This document shows positions 34,844 to 44,204 of a stretch of DNA of 64,000 nt, piece by piece (position 1 is the first letter of the stretch; every line of letters begins with the position of its first letter). The notes under the pieces were generated by a model. It did not search any database and was not told the origin of the DNA. It saw only the letters and a program-made list of their open reading frames with translations. A program made the position numbers and the translations under genes. Source of the DNA: VXYL01 sp963422285 (GTDB taxonomy: Bacteria > Pseudomonadota > Gammaproteobacteria > Pseudomonadales > Azotimanducaceae); contig OY729419.2 of the NCBI GenBank assembly GCA_963422285.2, positions 310,001 through 374,000 on the forward strand, given 5' to 3'.

Positions 34844-37800
34844 CTACTGGCAGGCCTCGCAGTCGGGATCGTCGATGGAACAGGCGGCGGGCACCTCCGC
34901 TGCCTCGTCGAGTACCGGTGCAAACCCAGCGGTCGCCGGGGCAGCGTCCATGCCGTTGCCTGCTCTTGGCGTGGCGGCAACGGCGTTCAGCGAACTGCCG
35001 GACACTTCGAGGGTGGACTTCTCGGTGCTGGTGGCGCCGAGGGCGCGCAGGTAGTAGGTGGTTTTCAGGCCCCGCAGCCAAGCCATGCGATAGGTGACGT
35101 CGAGCTTCTTGCCGGAGGCGTTGGCGATGTAGAGGTTCAGCGACTGCGCTTGGTCCAGCCACTTCTGGCGCCGGGATGCGGCGTCCACCAGCCAGCGCGG
35201 CTCCACCTCGAAGGCGGTAGTGTAAAGCTGCTTCAACTCCGCCGGCACCCGATCTATGGCCGCGAGGCTGCCATCGTAGTACTTGAGATCGTTGGCCATC
35301 ACCTTGTCCCATAGCCCCAAGCGCTTCAAGTCGTGGACCATGAACGGGTTGACCACCGTGAACTCGCCGGACAGATTCGACTTGACGTACAGGTTCTGAT
35401 AGGTCGGCTCGATGGACTGGGTAACGCCAGCGATGTTGGCGATGGTCGCCGTGGGCGCGATGGCCATGACGTTGGAGTTGCGCATGCCGCCCTCGCGCAC
35501 CTTGCCGCGCAGCTTCTTCCAATCCAGCGTGGTGGAGCGGTCCACGTCCAGGTAGGACTTCCCGCGTTCCTTGGCAAGGCGCTTGAGCGAATCGATGGGC
35601 AGGATGCCCCGGCTCCACAGCGAACCCTCGAAGCTGGCGTAGCTGCCGCGCTCCTTGGCGAGTATCGACGACGCTTCGATGGCGTAGTAGGACAGCGCCT
35701 CCGTGGAGTGGTCGGCGAATTCCACCGCGGCCTCCGAGGCATAGGGAATGCGCAGCCGGTAGAGCGCGTCCTGGAAGCCCATGACGCCGAGGCCCACCGG
35801 CCGATGGCGCATGTTGGAGGTGCGCGCCTGGGGCACCGCGTAGTAGTTGATGTCGATCACGTTGTCGAGCATTCGCACCGCGGTGCGCACCGTCTTCTTG
35901 AGCTTCTTGGCATCGAGTTTGCCGTTCTTGACGTGTTGCGCCAGATTCACCGAGCCCAGATTGCACACGGCAATCTCGTCCTTAGACGTGTTCAGGGTGA
36001 TCTCGGTACACAGGTTCGACGAATGCACCACGCCGGCGTGCTGTTGGGGCGAGCGCACGTTGCAGGCGTCCTTGAACGTGATCCACGGATGCCCCGTCTC
36101 GAACAGCATGGACAGCATTTTGCGCCACAGCTCTGCCGCCTTGACGCGCTTGCATAGGGTGATGTCGCCGGTCTGCGTCATGCGTTCGTACTCGAGGTAG
36201 CGATGCTCGAATTCGGTGCCGCACAGGTCGTGCAGATCGGGCGCTTCGTTGGGCGACAGCAGCGTCCAGTCGCCGTCCTCGAAGACCCGTTTCATGAACA
36301 GATCCGGTACCCAATTGGAGGTGTTCATGTCGTGGGTCCGGCGGCGGTCGTCGCCGGTGTTCTTGCGCAGTTCCAGGAACTCTTCAATGTCGAGATGCCA
36401 GGTTTCGAGATAGGAGCACACCGCGCCCTTGCGTTTGCCGCCGTTGTGCGCCAAGGCGCTGGTGGTCATGTAGGACTCGTCGCCCTCTATCTTGAGATCC
36501 ACAACGAAGGGCAGAGCCGGCAGCGGGCGAACGGCACGGACGCGGCTGAACACCCAGTTGCCGACGCGCAGCCAGTTGTACTTGGTCAAAGGCTGGCAAT
36601 TCACGCGAGCCGCCAACTCGTCAACCGCCGGAATGCGCACGTCCCAGGCCTCCCAGGTATCGATGACGCCGTTGAAAAAAATTCGCAAACCGTCGTCGCG
36701 CCTGCCCAGGTGGTTCTGCTGACGTTCGCGGTAGCCCGCAGTGGGAACGCCCAAGCGCAGCATTTGATAGCGTACGCCTTCCGCCAGGGCTTCGGAGGTG
36801 CTGGCGAAGCAGATTTCCTTGCCGCGGCTGACGCCGCCGCTGGTTTCCAGCAGCCCCTGCACAAGAGCTAGCGTCTGCGTTCGCGGCAAGTGGCTGAAAC
36901 GCGGCGCGATGCGCTTGCGGCCGCTGGCGTCGTACAAGTCCTCTCGGGAGAGGACGACATTGCTTCCCCCGGCGTCAAGATACTGTCCGGTGGTGCCGTC
37001 GCGTACCAGCCTCGCGCCCTTGGTCCAGTGAATTTGGCGATACCGATTGCCGCGCTCGGAAACCCAGTAGTGGATGCCGCGAGCTTTCAGATAGGAAGAC
37101 ACGAAGGCCAGATGCGCCTCTTGCTTTGGGGTGCCCGAAACGGCCCACTCCAAGCCATCCTTGGAGCAGTGTCCATCGCCTAGCAGGATGCCGTAAAGAC
37201 GGGCGTCTTCTTCATCGAAGCCGGCTACCGGCACCACCTCTTGCGGGATTGACTGCGCCACGTAGTCGCCCTTCCTCAAGCTGCCTGCCTCGGTCCAAGC
37301 CGCCTCTACCCTGCCCTTCGCCAAGGCACCCATGGTGCGTTCCACGGACTGTTCCATTGGGATGCCCTGAATGGCCCAGATCGGATGGCCCGCCGTCACC
37401 TTCAAAGGCTGCGCAGAATGCTTGACCTCCACTTCCACCATCGGGTCCGTCTGGTTGTAGGTCATGGTTTTAAGCACTTGGCGGAATTCGCCGCGCCGGC
37501 CCAGAACCAGATCCTTGGTAGTTACGTCGCGAATGGCCTTGACGCCGTCGGCCGTGTATACCCGCGTATCCGGCGCAAAGCATTGGTTCACGGCCACCGC
37601 GGTGTCGTTGGCCACCTTCAGGAACGGCACGATGCCCTGGGACTTGCCGTTGGTGCCCTTGATGTAGGCGCCCAGCGCCCGCACCGGCGTCCAGTCGTTG
37701 CCGAGGCCGCCGGCCCATTTGGACAGCAGGGCGTTGTCGCGGATGGCGCTGTAGATGCCGTCGAGATCGTCGGACACCGTGGTGAGGTAGCAGGACGAGA

Positions 37801-38956
37801 GCTGCGAGCGCAGCGTGCCGGCGTTGAACAGCGTCGGCGTCGAGCTCATGTAGTCGAACGAAGAGAGCAGGTTGTAGAACTCGATGGCGCGCTGCTCCGG
37901 CTCGTCCTCCTGGATCGCGAGGCCCATGGCGACGCGCATGAAGAACACCTGGGGCAGTTCGAAACGAACGTCGTCCTTGTGGATGAAGTAGCGGTCGTAG
38001 AGAGTCTGCAAACCGAGGTAAGTGAATTGGAGGTCGCGTTTCGGATTCAATGCCCGGCCCAGGCGCTTCAAGTCGAAGCGCTTGAGCTCCGGCGCTAGCA
38101 GTTCCAGCTCCACGCCCCGACGGACAAAGGCGGCCAGGGCGCGACCGTAGATCTCGGCCATCTCGGTCTGCGTGGCTCGAGCGACACCGCCCACCGTGCC
38201 GCTGGCGACTTCGACGCCGAGGAACGTCAAGGCCTCGGCGCGCAGCTCGTCGAGCAGCAGCCGCGCCGTGACGTGGGTGTAGTTGGGTTCTTCCTCCACC
38301 AACGTGCGTGCCGTCATGAGCAGGCCGGCGGCGACATCCTTCGCTTCGATGCCGTCGTACATGTTGGCCAGCGCTTCGTTCAGGATGCGCTCGGGGTCCA
38401 CATCGACGAGGCCCTGGCAGGCTTCCGTCACCAGGGTGCGGATGCGCGCCATGTCCAGCGGCGCCCGGCTGCCGTCTGCGGCGACGACTTGGATGGTGCG
38501 CCCGGCGGTGCCGGTTTCGGCGCTGTGCTCGACGGCATTGGCGGCGCGGATGCGGGCGCGTTCCTCCCGGTAGAGCACGTAGTCGCGGGCCACTTTGTGC
38601 TCGCCGGAGCGCATCAGGGCCAGTTCCACTTGGTCCTGGATTTCCTCGATGTGGATGGTGCCGCCAGACGGCAGGCGGCGCAGAAAGGTGCTGGTCACCT
38701 GGGCGGTCAGGCCGGACACCAGTTCGCGGATGCGCGACGAGGCGGCTGCGCGGCCGCCCTCGACAGCCAGAAACGCCTTGGTGAGCGCGATCTGGATGTT
38801 GTCGTCGTGGTAGGGGACCACGGCGCCGTTGCGCTTGATGACCCGCAGGGTGCCCGGTGCCGTGGCCACCAGGGCCGGAGACAACGGCGGGTGGCCCGCT
38901 ACGGCGGTCGCGTCGGGTGCGGCAGGCAGCGAAGTGTTCGGCAGGTCGTGTTGCAT
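34844..38956 (-). CDS. nrdA: Class Ia ribonucleotide reductase alpha subunit NrdA, with intein
   Basis: Catalytic subunit that reduces ribonucleoside diphosphates. The 1370-residue precursor consists of about 990 residues of NrdA and a 380-residue intein (C459-N838). The extein has two ATP-cone-like regulatory regions in tandem (from about residues 36 and 153), LRSQLSSCYLTT with the first redox cysteine (C389), NLCTEITLN with the radical cysteine and Glu, AVCNLGSVNLA with the second redox cysteine, TATIANIAGVTQSIEP, and the C-terminal CEACQ pair that re-reduces the site. It resembles the Pseudomonas type. The 5' leader is about 240 bases with an NrdR-like operator. Removal of the intein would join AVAVNQ to GGKRKGAV. 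Confidence 0.95.
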   Translation of the reverse strand: MQHDLPNTSLPAAPDATAVAGHPPLSPALVATAPGTLRVIKRNGAVVPYHDDNIQIALTKAFLAVEGGRAAASSRIRELVSGLTAQVTSTFLRRLPSGGTIHIEEIQDQVELALMRSGEHKVARDYVLYREERARIRAANAVEHSAETGTAGRTIQVVAADGSRAPLDMARIRTLVTEACQGLVDVDPERILNEALANMYDGIEAKDVAAGLLMTARTLVEEEPNYTHVTARLLLDELRAEALTFLGVEVASGTVGGVARATQTEMAEIYGRALAAFVRRGVELELLAPELKRFDLKRLGRALNPKRDLQFTYLGLQTLYDRYFIHKDDVRFELPQVFFMRVAMGLAIQEDEPEQRAIEFYNLLSSFDYMSSTPTLFNAGTLRSQLSSCYLTTVSDDLDGIYSAIRDNALLSKWAGGLGNDWTPVRALGAYIKGTNGKSQGIVPFLKVANDTAVAVNQCFAPDTRVYTADGVKAIRDVTTKDLVLGRRGEFRQVLKTMTYNQTDPMVEVEVKHSAQPLKVTAGHPIWAIQGIPMEQSVERTMGALAKGRVEAAWTEAGSLRKGDYVAQSIPQEVVPVAGFDEEDARLYGILLGDGHCSKDGLEWAVSGTPKQEAHLAFVSSYLKARGIHYWVSERGNRYRQIHWTKGARLVRDGTTGQYLDAGGSNVVLSREDLYDASGRKRIAPRFSHLPRTQTLALVQGLLETSGGVSRGKEICFASTSEALAEGVRYQMLRLGVPTAGYRERQQNHLGRRDDGLRIFFNGVIDTWEAWDVRIPAVDELAARVNCQPLTKYNWLRVGNWVFSRVRAVRPLPALPFVVDLKIEGDESYMTTSALAHNGGKRKGAVCSYLETWHLDIEEFLELRKNTGDDRRRTHDMNTSNWVPDLFMKRVFEDGDWTLLSPNEAPDLHDLCGTEFEHRYLEYERMTQTGDITLCKRVKAAELWRKMLSMLFETGHPWITFKDACNVRSPQQHAGVVHSSNLCTEITLNTSKDEIAVCNLGSVNLAQHVKNGKLDAKKLKKTVRTAVRMLDNVIDINYYAVPQARTSNMRHRPVGLGVMGFQDALYRLRIPYASEAAVEFADHSTEALSYYAIEASSILAKERGSYASFEGSLWSRGILPIDSLKRLAKERGKSYLDVDRSTTLDWKKLRGKVREGGMRNSNVMAIAPTATIANIAGVTQSIEPTYQNLYVKSNLSGEFTVVNPFMVHDLKRLGLWDKVMANDLKYYDGSLAAIDRVPAELKQLYTTAFEVEPRWLVDAASRRQKWLDQAQSLNLYIANASGKKLDVTYRMAWLRGLKTTYYLRALGATSTEKSTLEVSGSSLNAVAATPRAGNGMDAAPATAGFAPVLDEAAEVPAACSIDDPDCEACQ
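36443..37582 (-). mobile_element. Intein in NrdA with LAGLIDADG remnant, Gly at +1
   Basis: A 380-residue insertion between Gln458 and the GGKRKG of NrdA. It begins CFAPDTRVYTADGVK (block A, Cys1), has TAGHPIW at 63-69 (block B, T..H), LAGLIDADG-like YGILLGDG (130-137) and GLLETSGG (243-250), VVDLKIEGDESYMT (block F) and ends ALAHN (block G). The second LAGLIDADG motif has Ser where the catalytic Asp is expected, so homing may be lost. The first residue after the intein is Gly instead of Ser, Thr or Cys, which is unusual because standard splicing uses that side chain. Confidence 0.9.
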
Positions 38957-39162
38957 CGTCTATTCCATCCTTGTCTGGCTTGTCGTTTGCCCCAACGCGC
39001 GCTTCGTCCATGCATCTAGCATGACTGGTCAGATGTCCAGCACTAGATATGGGAAACCTGCACCAGATGGCAACTGCCGCAATGGCCTTCGCTCTCTCTG
39101 TGCGGCTCGGCAAACCCGGAGTTGGCCTGCATCGCCCCATTGTGCGGCGTTTATTCCCGAAG

Positions 39163-39337
39163 CCTACATCTAGGGGCCTTTGTCTCATCCTAGACACAAG
39201 CTATAGTGAAACTGACTTCGCCGCGCTGTCAACAATTTTTTCAACTTTATTATATAGACTAGGTAGGGATAACACTGTGGAATACCCGTAAGTAGCCAGT
39301 GGAGTACCGTGGAGTTTTCGCCATGCCTAGATGTAGG
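39163..39337. repeat. 12-base inverted copies flanking the nrd promoter
   Basis: CCTACATCTAGG (39163-39174) and its exact reverse complement CCTAGATGTAGG (39326-39337) flank the nrdA promoter, 151 bases apart. They could be sites for a regulator or edges of an insertion; no function is shown. Confidence 0.5.
39194..39232 (-). promoter_or_regulatory. nrdA promoter with NrdR-like operator
   Basis: On the minus strand TTGACA (39232-39227) and CACTAT (39208-39203) are 18 bases apart. The -10 is covered by ACACAAGCTATAGTGA (39194-39209, plus strand), close to the NrdR box ACACwATATATwGTGT. An operator on the -10 fits repression of nrd genes by NrdR. A poorer second box would lie 31 bases away at 39163, the usual spacing of NrdR box pairs. 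Confidence 0.55.
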
Positions 39338-39348
39338 GCTTTTAGAAT

Positions 39349-39357
39349 TGTGGATAA
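39349..39357 (-). promoter_or_regulatory. DnaA box upstream of nrdA
   Basis: TGTGGATAA is an exact complement of the DnaA consensus TTATCCACA, about 120 bases upstream of the nrdA -35. A weaker TGTGGAATA lies at about 39276. In E. coli DnaA controls nrdAB, so a similar role is plausible. Confidence 0.45.
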
Positions 39358-39610
39358 ATTGTTGATGAAAAGAGGAAATCTATATTTCGGTGGCGGCTCT
39401 CAGGGGCATTTCGGACGGCGACCCGGGCGGGCGGAGGCGGCCCGAAGCGGTTGAGTCGCCAGTTCCGGGGCGTCAGGTTCGGAACGCCCTCCACGATCCC
39501 TTGGACTGTTCGAGTTTCGGGCAGCAGACTGAGCCTTGCAGCGGCTTGCCGTCGATTCGGTGCGCGTTGCGATCCGTCGCTGTCGTCGCGCAGGCGCACA
39601 GAGTGCCGAC

Positions 39611-40366
39611 ATGGCATCCATGCCCGCTGCCGTCAAAGCAGACCATCCCGACGCGTCCCCCGCCGTTCTGGACCATCCCGACTCGAGGATCCGGAACGGC
39701 GTGCTGATCTTCCCCATGCCCGTTGAGGCCTGCGACTGCCTGATGAACCACGAGACTCTCTCTCGCGGGGCCTGCTACAACTGCGAAGCCTTGGAGGTGG
39801 AGGCCATGCCGGACGGACGCGAACACGACCCGCGGGCGGATGCCGTCTACGCCATGTTCGTATTCATCCGAGTGCTCGCGGGAGTGAACATTCGAGCAGG
39901 CACCTCTCTCCCCCTGCAAACATCGCCCGAACAAGGCGGCGACCGGCGGCATCCCGACGCCTGCCTGTACCTCGAGCCAGCGAAGATCGAGCGCTTGCGC
40001 ACGGATCGGGCGCATCCAGTTCCCGCGCCCGACGTCGTGGTGGCGGTGGACTACACCCCGCTGAACCGGGTGCGCTACCGCCAACGTCTCGACGCCTACG
40101 CCCGCATCGGCGTTCCCGAAGTCTGGACCTGGACCCGCGTCGCCAGCGCGACCGACGAACCCGATAGGCGGACGACGTTCCATGTCGCTCGCGCAGACGG
40201 CTACGCGGATGCCGCGCCGTCTGTCGCGGTGCCCGCCATGCGCCCGGCGGACCTGAACGCGCTGCTGAACGAGCCGGACGACGAACGCCGCGAGACGATG
40301 GCACAGCAACTCGCCGAACGGCTCGCCCCGCACATCGCCGAGTCTCCGCTGCTCGCCCGACCGTGA
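39611..40366 (+). CDS. Uma2/DUF820-like protein
   Basis: The 251-residue product carries the core pattern of the Uma2 (DUF820) family, PD-(D/E)xK nuclease-fold proteins of unclear role: HPDACLYLEP, then PAPDVVVAVDYTPLNRVRYR and LDAYARIGVPEVWTW, where the family has PDLVVEV...R..K...YA..GV.EYW. The usual lysine of the core is an Arg or Leu here, so a nuclease function is doubtful. The start is uncertain; ATG codons at 39536, 39611 and 39620 are in frame and none has a strong ribosome site. The first 60 residues look unconserved. The end is a helical, Arg/Glu-rich tail. Confidence 0.55.
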   Translation: MASMPAAVKADHPDASPAVLDHPDSRIRNGVLIFPMPVEACDCLMNHETLSRGACYNCEALEVEAMPDGREHDPRADAVYAMFVFIRVLAGVNIRAGTSLPLQTSPEQGGDRRHPDACLYLEPAKIERLRTDRAHPVPAPDVVVAVDYTPLNRVRYRQRLDAYARIGVPEVWTWTRVASATDEPDRRTTFHVARADGYADAAPSVAVPAMRPADLNALLNEPDDERRETMAQQLAERLAPHIAESPLLARP

Positions 40367-40964
40367 CGCGAAACCCGGCGGGCCGGCTCCGCGCCGGACC
40401 GCTTTCGCCCGCCGATGCGGAGATGAAGTCGTCGATGTTCTTCCTGCGGACGCGCCGATTCCGATCGAAGAATGTACGCCGGATGGCAGCCAGACCGCCG
40501 TCATGCCGAGTTCCGAAAGGGCCTGTCAGGCGACATCGGACACTCGCCCGATGGCGGCACTGAGACCGCTCTGCCTGCGGGTTGTCGTTGATCGGCAGCC
40601 CCGCGCACGCGGGCACCCGTTGCGGCGTGTGAAGATAAGGGATACCCCCATGTTGTGGAGCAACAAGAGGGCGCGTCCTCGCAGCTCGTCATGGCCACCC
40701 GGCAGTCTTCCGGCATCGCCGGCCCCAGCCTTCGAGCAGGCACGCTGCGCGAGCCCGTTGTGGGCTGAACATGCTTCGGGGGGGCGATACGCGCCATTCC
40801 GGCAGCGCCGACCGTCGGGTCGTTCGTTGATGTTCTGCTGTTTGGCTGCGTAGTACTAGATGACCATTTCGACACGGGCACCAGAAATGGATTTCGGTGC
40901 TGGTTCCAAGGCCGCTAATTTCGTAAGCCCAATGCGTCGTCGATTTCAAGGCCCGCGGCAATTT
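40367..40964. other. Intergenic stretch, no gene recognised
   Basis: About 600 bases between the Uma2-like gene and the decayed ATPase. No frame gives a recognisable protein, and I see no repeats or RNA. Probably eroded DNA. Confidence 0.4.
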
Positions 40965-41785
40965 TCAAATTGCCTTTCGTTTCATGGTTTTGTCGGGACG
41001 CCACAATCCCATGTCCGCATCCAAGCGTTTTACGGCCACTGCGCGAACGCCGGGTGCGAGGCGGTGCGATTCTCGGCCGGCGTGAACCAGGATCACTTCC
41101 GCAAGGTTCAAGTCGTCGAGCGCCGTACGGATCGAGCGCGTCATCCTAGGTGCCGTGGTGCGCTTGATCTCAATGCCGATTTGCTTGGGGCCGCGGGGGA
41201 TCAGGAGATCGAGTTCCGCGCCGGAATGCGCCGCCCAGAAATACGCCTGCTCGTCTGCCAGCCCTAAGCGATCGATGATGGTCTCGAGTACGAATCCCTC
41301 CCAAGACGCGCCCGACTTCGGATGCGAGTTCAAGGGCCGCATGTCGCCAATGCCGAGGAGCGTGTGCAGAACGCCGGCATCGCGCAGATAGACCTTCGGC
41401 GCCTTTACTTGCCGTTTGGCGATGTTCGCCTGCCAAGGATGCAGTTGGCGGACTACCAACGCGCTGGTGAGAATGTCTAGGTAGCGTCGCACCGTGGTGT
41501 CCGCAACGCCGAAGGAACGGGCAAACTCGGACGAGTTCCAGAACTGTCCATGCCAGTGCGCCAGCATAGTCCAAAATCGTCGCATGGCGGGGCCCGGGAT
41601 GCGAACGCCGAGTTCGGGCAAATCGCGTTCCAGAAACGTTCTGATGAAGCTCTCGAGCCAGAGCGTGGCCGCGGCATTGGTACGCGCCAGCCAAGCCTCG
41701 GGAAAGCCCGCCGCGCAGCCAGCGCCGTTCCAGACGATGAAAGCCGACTTCGTGCAGCCCCAATCCGCCCAGGGTTAGGATGCTC
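40965..41785 (-). pseudogene. N-truncated, frameshifted AAA_14/DUF4143 ATPase
   Basis: The C-terminal DUF4143 half of a DNA-binding-type ATPase is well preserved: FIRTFLERDLPELG, MRRFWTMLAHWHGQ, GVADTTVRRYLDIL, RQLHPWQANIAKRQVK, PKVYLRDAGVLHTLLG, GASWEGFVLETII and ELDLLIPRG down to 40965. Upstream, TLGGLGLHEVG and LERRWLRGG precede it, but the continuation FPEAWLARTNAAATLW is one frame over, so a base is missing near 41715. The whole N-terminal ATPase part with the Walker motifs is absent; at about 41785 the sequence changes abruptly into a formylglycine-generating-like remnant. Such ATPases are common accessory genes, often linked with toxin-antitoxin loci. Confidence 0.75.
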
Positions 41786-42069
41786 CCGTCCCCAAACCCC
41801 CAGGAGGCAAGGAGATGAAGACTCAAGGGTGAACATCCGTGCCACGCGAAACCCGAAGCTGAAGTCGCGGAGGACGGAGCAGTACCTGAAGCGGAGCGCG
41901 GCCCGGAGCTTCCCGGAACTGCCGCAACCGCGCACCGCCACGCAGGTGTCCCATTCTGTGAACGCCACCTCGTGCAGGGCCATCGCGAACGGACGATCGG
42001 TCTGCACCCGATGCACCGGGCCTTCGCGGTCGAGCCGCCCTGCTCGTGCGACGGCGAATCGATCTGGAA
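41786..42069 (-). pseudogene. Remnant of a formylglycine-generating enzyme-like (SUMF1) gene
   Basis: Read on the minus strand, FQIDSPSHEQGG (one frame), then HRVQTDRPFAMALHEV and FTEWDTCVAVRGCG (second frame) match the N-terminal part of bacterial SUMF1-type proteins (F.MGSP..E.GR...GP.H.V.I..FA...EVTF.EWD.C). Directly after that GCG, KLRAALRFRYCSVLRDFS and FGFRVARMF match the very C-terminus (LRAAFR....P..R....GFRVAR). About 150 central residues are thus deleted, and there is a frameshift as well. Confidence 0.65.
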
Positions 42070-42441
42070 GGAGCCGACGGCACCACCGCCATCAGCGGCC
42101 CCGCCCCGCCCGAGCGCAGCGGAGCCCCGAAGGCCTCCCCAACCCGGAGCAGCCGTGCCAGCTCCAAGGTCAGTGTGCCGCGCGTCGGTTCCGGCTGGTG
42201 CCACGGCGTGTCGCCTAGGCCGACGTAGACGCTGCCGCCGCGGGATGGCGCGGGAACTTGCCGAACGGCTTTCTCCTCACCTCCGTTGCTTCCCCGGCCG
42301 CAGCGCGAACTGCCGACGTGTTCGAGCGTTCCCAGGGGCCGGGTAGTGGTGGAGTCGGACCACCGCCCCGCATTGGGTTGATGCGCACTGGCATAGCGGA
42401 TACCGTTCCCTGCGGACGAACATCGGTACTGGGAAGACGCC
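42070..42441. other. Intergenic stretch, no gene recognised
   Basis: About 370 bases upstream of glpK. On the plus strand, ARELAERLSPHL (from 42244) resembles the end of the Uma2-like protein at 40.3 kb, which may be chance or a scrap of a second copy. Nothing else is recognisable. Confidence 0.3.
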
Positions 42442-43923
42442 GTGACGCACCTGCTGGCCATTGATCAAGGCACCTCGAGTTCCCGTGCCGTCGTATTCGA
42501 CGCCACCGGACGGGTGGTGGCCAGCGCACAGCACCTGTTCGAGCCGATCTTTCCTCGCGACGGCTGGGTGGAGCAGGACCCGGAGGCGCTGTGGTCCACC
42601 GTCCTCGCTGCCGGCCGCGAAGCCATCGCCGCCAGCGGTGTTCCGGCATCGGCCATTGCCGCCATCGGCATCGTCAACCAGCGTGAAACCACCCTGGTGT
42701 GGGACGCGGCCACTGGCGAGACCGTGGGCAACGCCATCGTCTGGCAGGACCGGCGTACCGCTGCTCGCTGCGAGCAAGTGTGCGCCGACGGCATGGAATC
42801 GGAGTTGGCCGCTGCCACCGGACTGCTGATCGACCCTTATTTTTCCAGCACCAAGCTGGAATGGCTGCTGCAACGCCCTGGCTTGGCCGGCCGAGCCGCT
42901 GCCGGCCAGCTTCGCTTCGGTACCGTGGACAGCTTCCTGGTCTGGCGTTTGACGAAGGGGACTCGCCACGTCACGGACGCCACCAACGCCTCGCGTACGC
43001 AACTGTTTGATATCCGCAGCCAAGCGTGGAGCGATCGCTTGCTCGACTACTTCGATGTGCCGGTCGCCATGCTGCCGGACGTGCGCGACTGCGTGGACGA
43101 TTTCGGCATCGCCGACGCCGAGTGGTTCGGCGCCGCCATCCCCATTTGCGGCGTCGCCGGCGATCAGCAGGCGGCGTTGGTAGGCCAGGCATGCCTGGAA
43201 CCGGGAATGACCAAGGCCACCTACGGCACGGGCTGCTTCCTGATCGCCCACACCGGCCCGGAACGGATGCGTTCCCGGGCGCGGCTGCTGACCACCATCG
43301 GCTATCGGTTGCGCGGCGTGTCTACCTATGCCGTCGAAGGCAGCATCTTCAACGCTGGCGTTGCGGTGAAGTGGCTGCGCGACCGGCTCGGCCTGATCGA
43401 AACCGCTGCCGACACCGAGGCCGCGGCGCGGCGCATCGATGGCGACACCGGCAGCGTCTTCGTGGTGCCGGCGTTCACCGGCTTGGGCGCACCGCACTGG
43501 CGGCCTCAGGCACGCGGCCTGATTGTCGGACTGACTTTGGATTCCACCGCCGACCAGATCGTCGTCGCCACCTTGAAGGGCGTTGCCTTCCAGACCGCCG
43601 ACCTGCTTGCCGCCGCGGCTGCCGATGGGGTCTCCGTGACCACTCTGCGCATCGACGGCGGCATGGCGGCAAACGACTGGTTCTGCCAGTTTCTGGCCGA
43701 TCTGACCGGTATTGATGTCGCCCGGCCAGCGAATACCGAGACCACCGTCGTCGGCGCGGCGTTGCTGGCAGCGGTGGGCGCGGGGCTGTACGCCGATCTC
43801 GAAGCCGCGGCCCGGGCTTGGAACTTGGCGACACCGGATCGGGCGTTCCTGCCGGAAGCGGCGACGCGCACCCGTGCCCGATGGCTCGAAGGTTGGCATG
43901 ACGCGGTGGCGCGAGCCCTGTGA
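42442..43923 (+). CDS. glpK: Glycerol kinase
   Basis: Phosphorylates glycerol to sn-glycerol 3-phosphate with ATP in the cytosol. The 493-residue product is of normal length with LLAIDQGTSSSRAVVFD at the start, GWVEQDPEALW near residue 40, NQRETTLVWD near 80, IVWQDRRT near 98, the FGGY-family signature region KATYGTGCFL near 256, and GGMAANDWFCQFLADL near 410. The start is a GTG at 42442 with only a weak GGGAAG before it. Neither glpF nor glpD is beside it; it stands alone in a tract of decayed accessory genes, yet shows no sign of decay itself. Confidence 0.93.
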   Translation: MTHLLAIDQGTSSSRAVVFDATGRVVASAQHLFEPIFPRDGWVEQDPEALWSTVLAAGREAIAASGVPASAIAAIGIVNQRETTLVWDAATGETVGNAIVWQDRRTAARCEQVCADGMESELAAATGLLIDPYFSSTKLEWLLQRPGLAGRAAAGQLRFGTVDSFLVWRLTKGTRHVTDATNASRTQLFDIRSQAWSDRLLDYFDVPVAMLPDVRDCVDDFGIADAEWFGAAIPICGVAGDQQAALVGQACLEPGMTKATYGTGCFLIAHTGPERMRSRARLLTTIGYRLRGVSTYAVEGSIFNAGVAVKWLRDRLGLIETAADTEAAARRIDGDTGSVFVVPAFTGLGAPHWRPQARGLIVGLTLDSTADQIVVATLKGVAFQTADLLAAAAADGVSVTTLRIDGGMAANDWFCQFLADLTGIDVARPANTETTVVGAALLAAVGAGLYADLEAAARAWNLATPDRAFLPEAATRTRARWLEGWHDAVARAL

Positions 43924-44204
43924 ACCACGGGTGCCAGCGAGAGCGGACACGGCTTCCCGCCCAACACTCCCGCTTGCTCCGTCTCCATGGTCCAGGACAC
44001 GGCGCGATGGCCCACGACATGATGCGCGGCTCGGTCGCTGATTCGGCACGCTGTCTGCCTTAGGCGGCGCATCGCTTGGCGCGGGTCCTGCGGCTGCGGC
44101 ATCCGACGATCGCTGCCTCGGTTTGCAAGGCGGCGCGCCTCCTCCTCGCCCGTGGCACTCTCGGCTCTGCAACAGTGCTCGCGCCGTCGCTGACGAATGC
44201 CGCC

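Larger units (their letters stand above)
38957..39610. other. Long regulatory region upstream of nrdA
   Basis: About 650 bases without a gene. The part 39190-39370 is clearly AT-richer than its surroundings and holds the nrdA promoter, an NrdR-like box, a DnaA box and a pair of 12-base inverted copies. The nrdA leader from the promoter is about 240 bases long; no riboswitch was recognised in it. Confidence 0.55.

Noticed and set aside
37470..39197. 575-codon open frame overlapping the 5' half of nrdA
   Set aside because: Same strand, different frame, Arg/Pro/His-rich without any motif, while nrdA motifs are clear in the other frame.
43924..44204. N-terminal extension of the antitoxin-like gene from 44076
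   Set aside because: The added 43 residues are unlike the family and have no ribosome site; the ATG at 44205 fits better.
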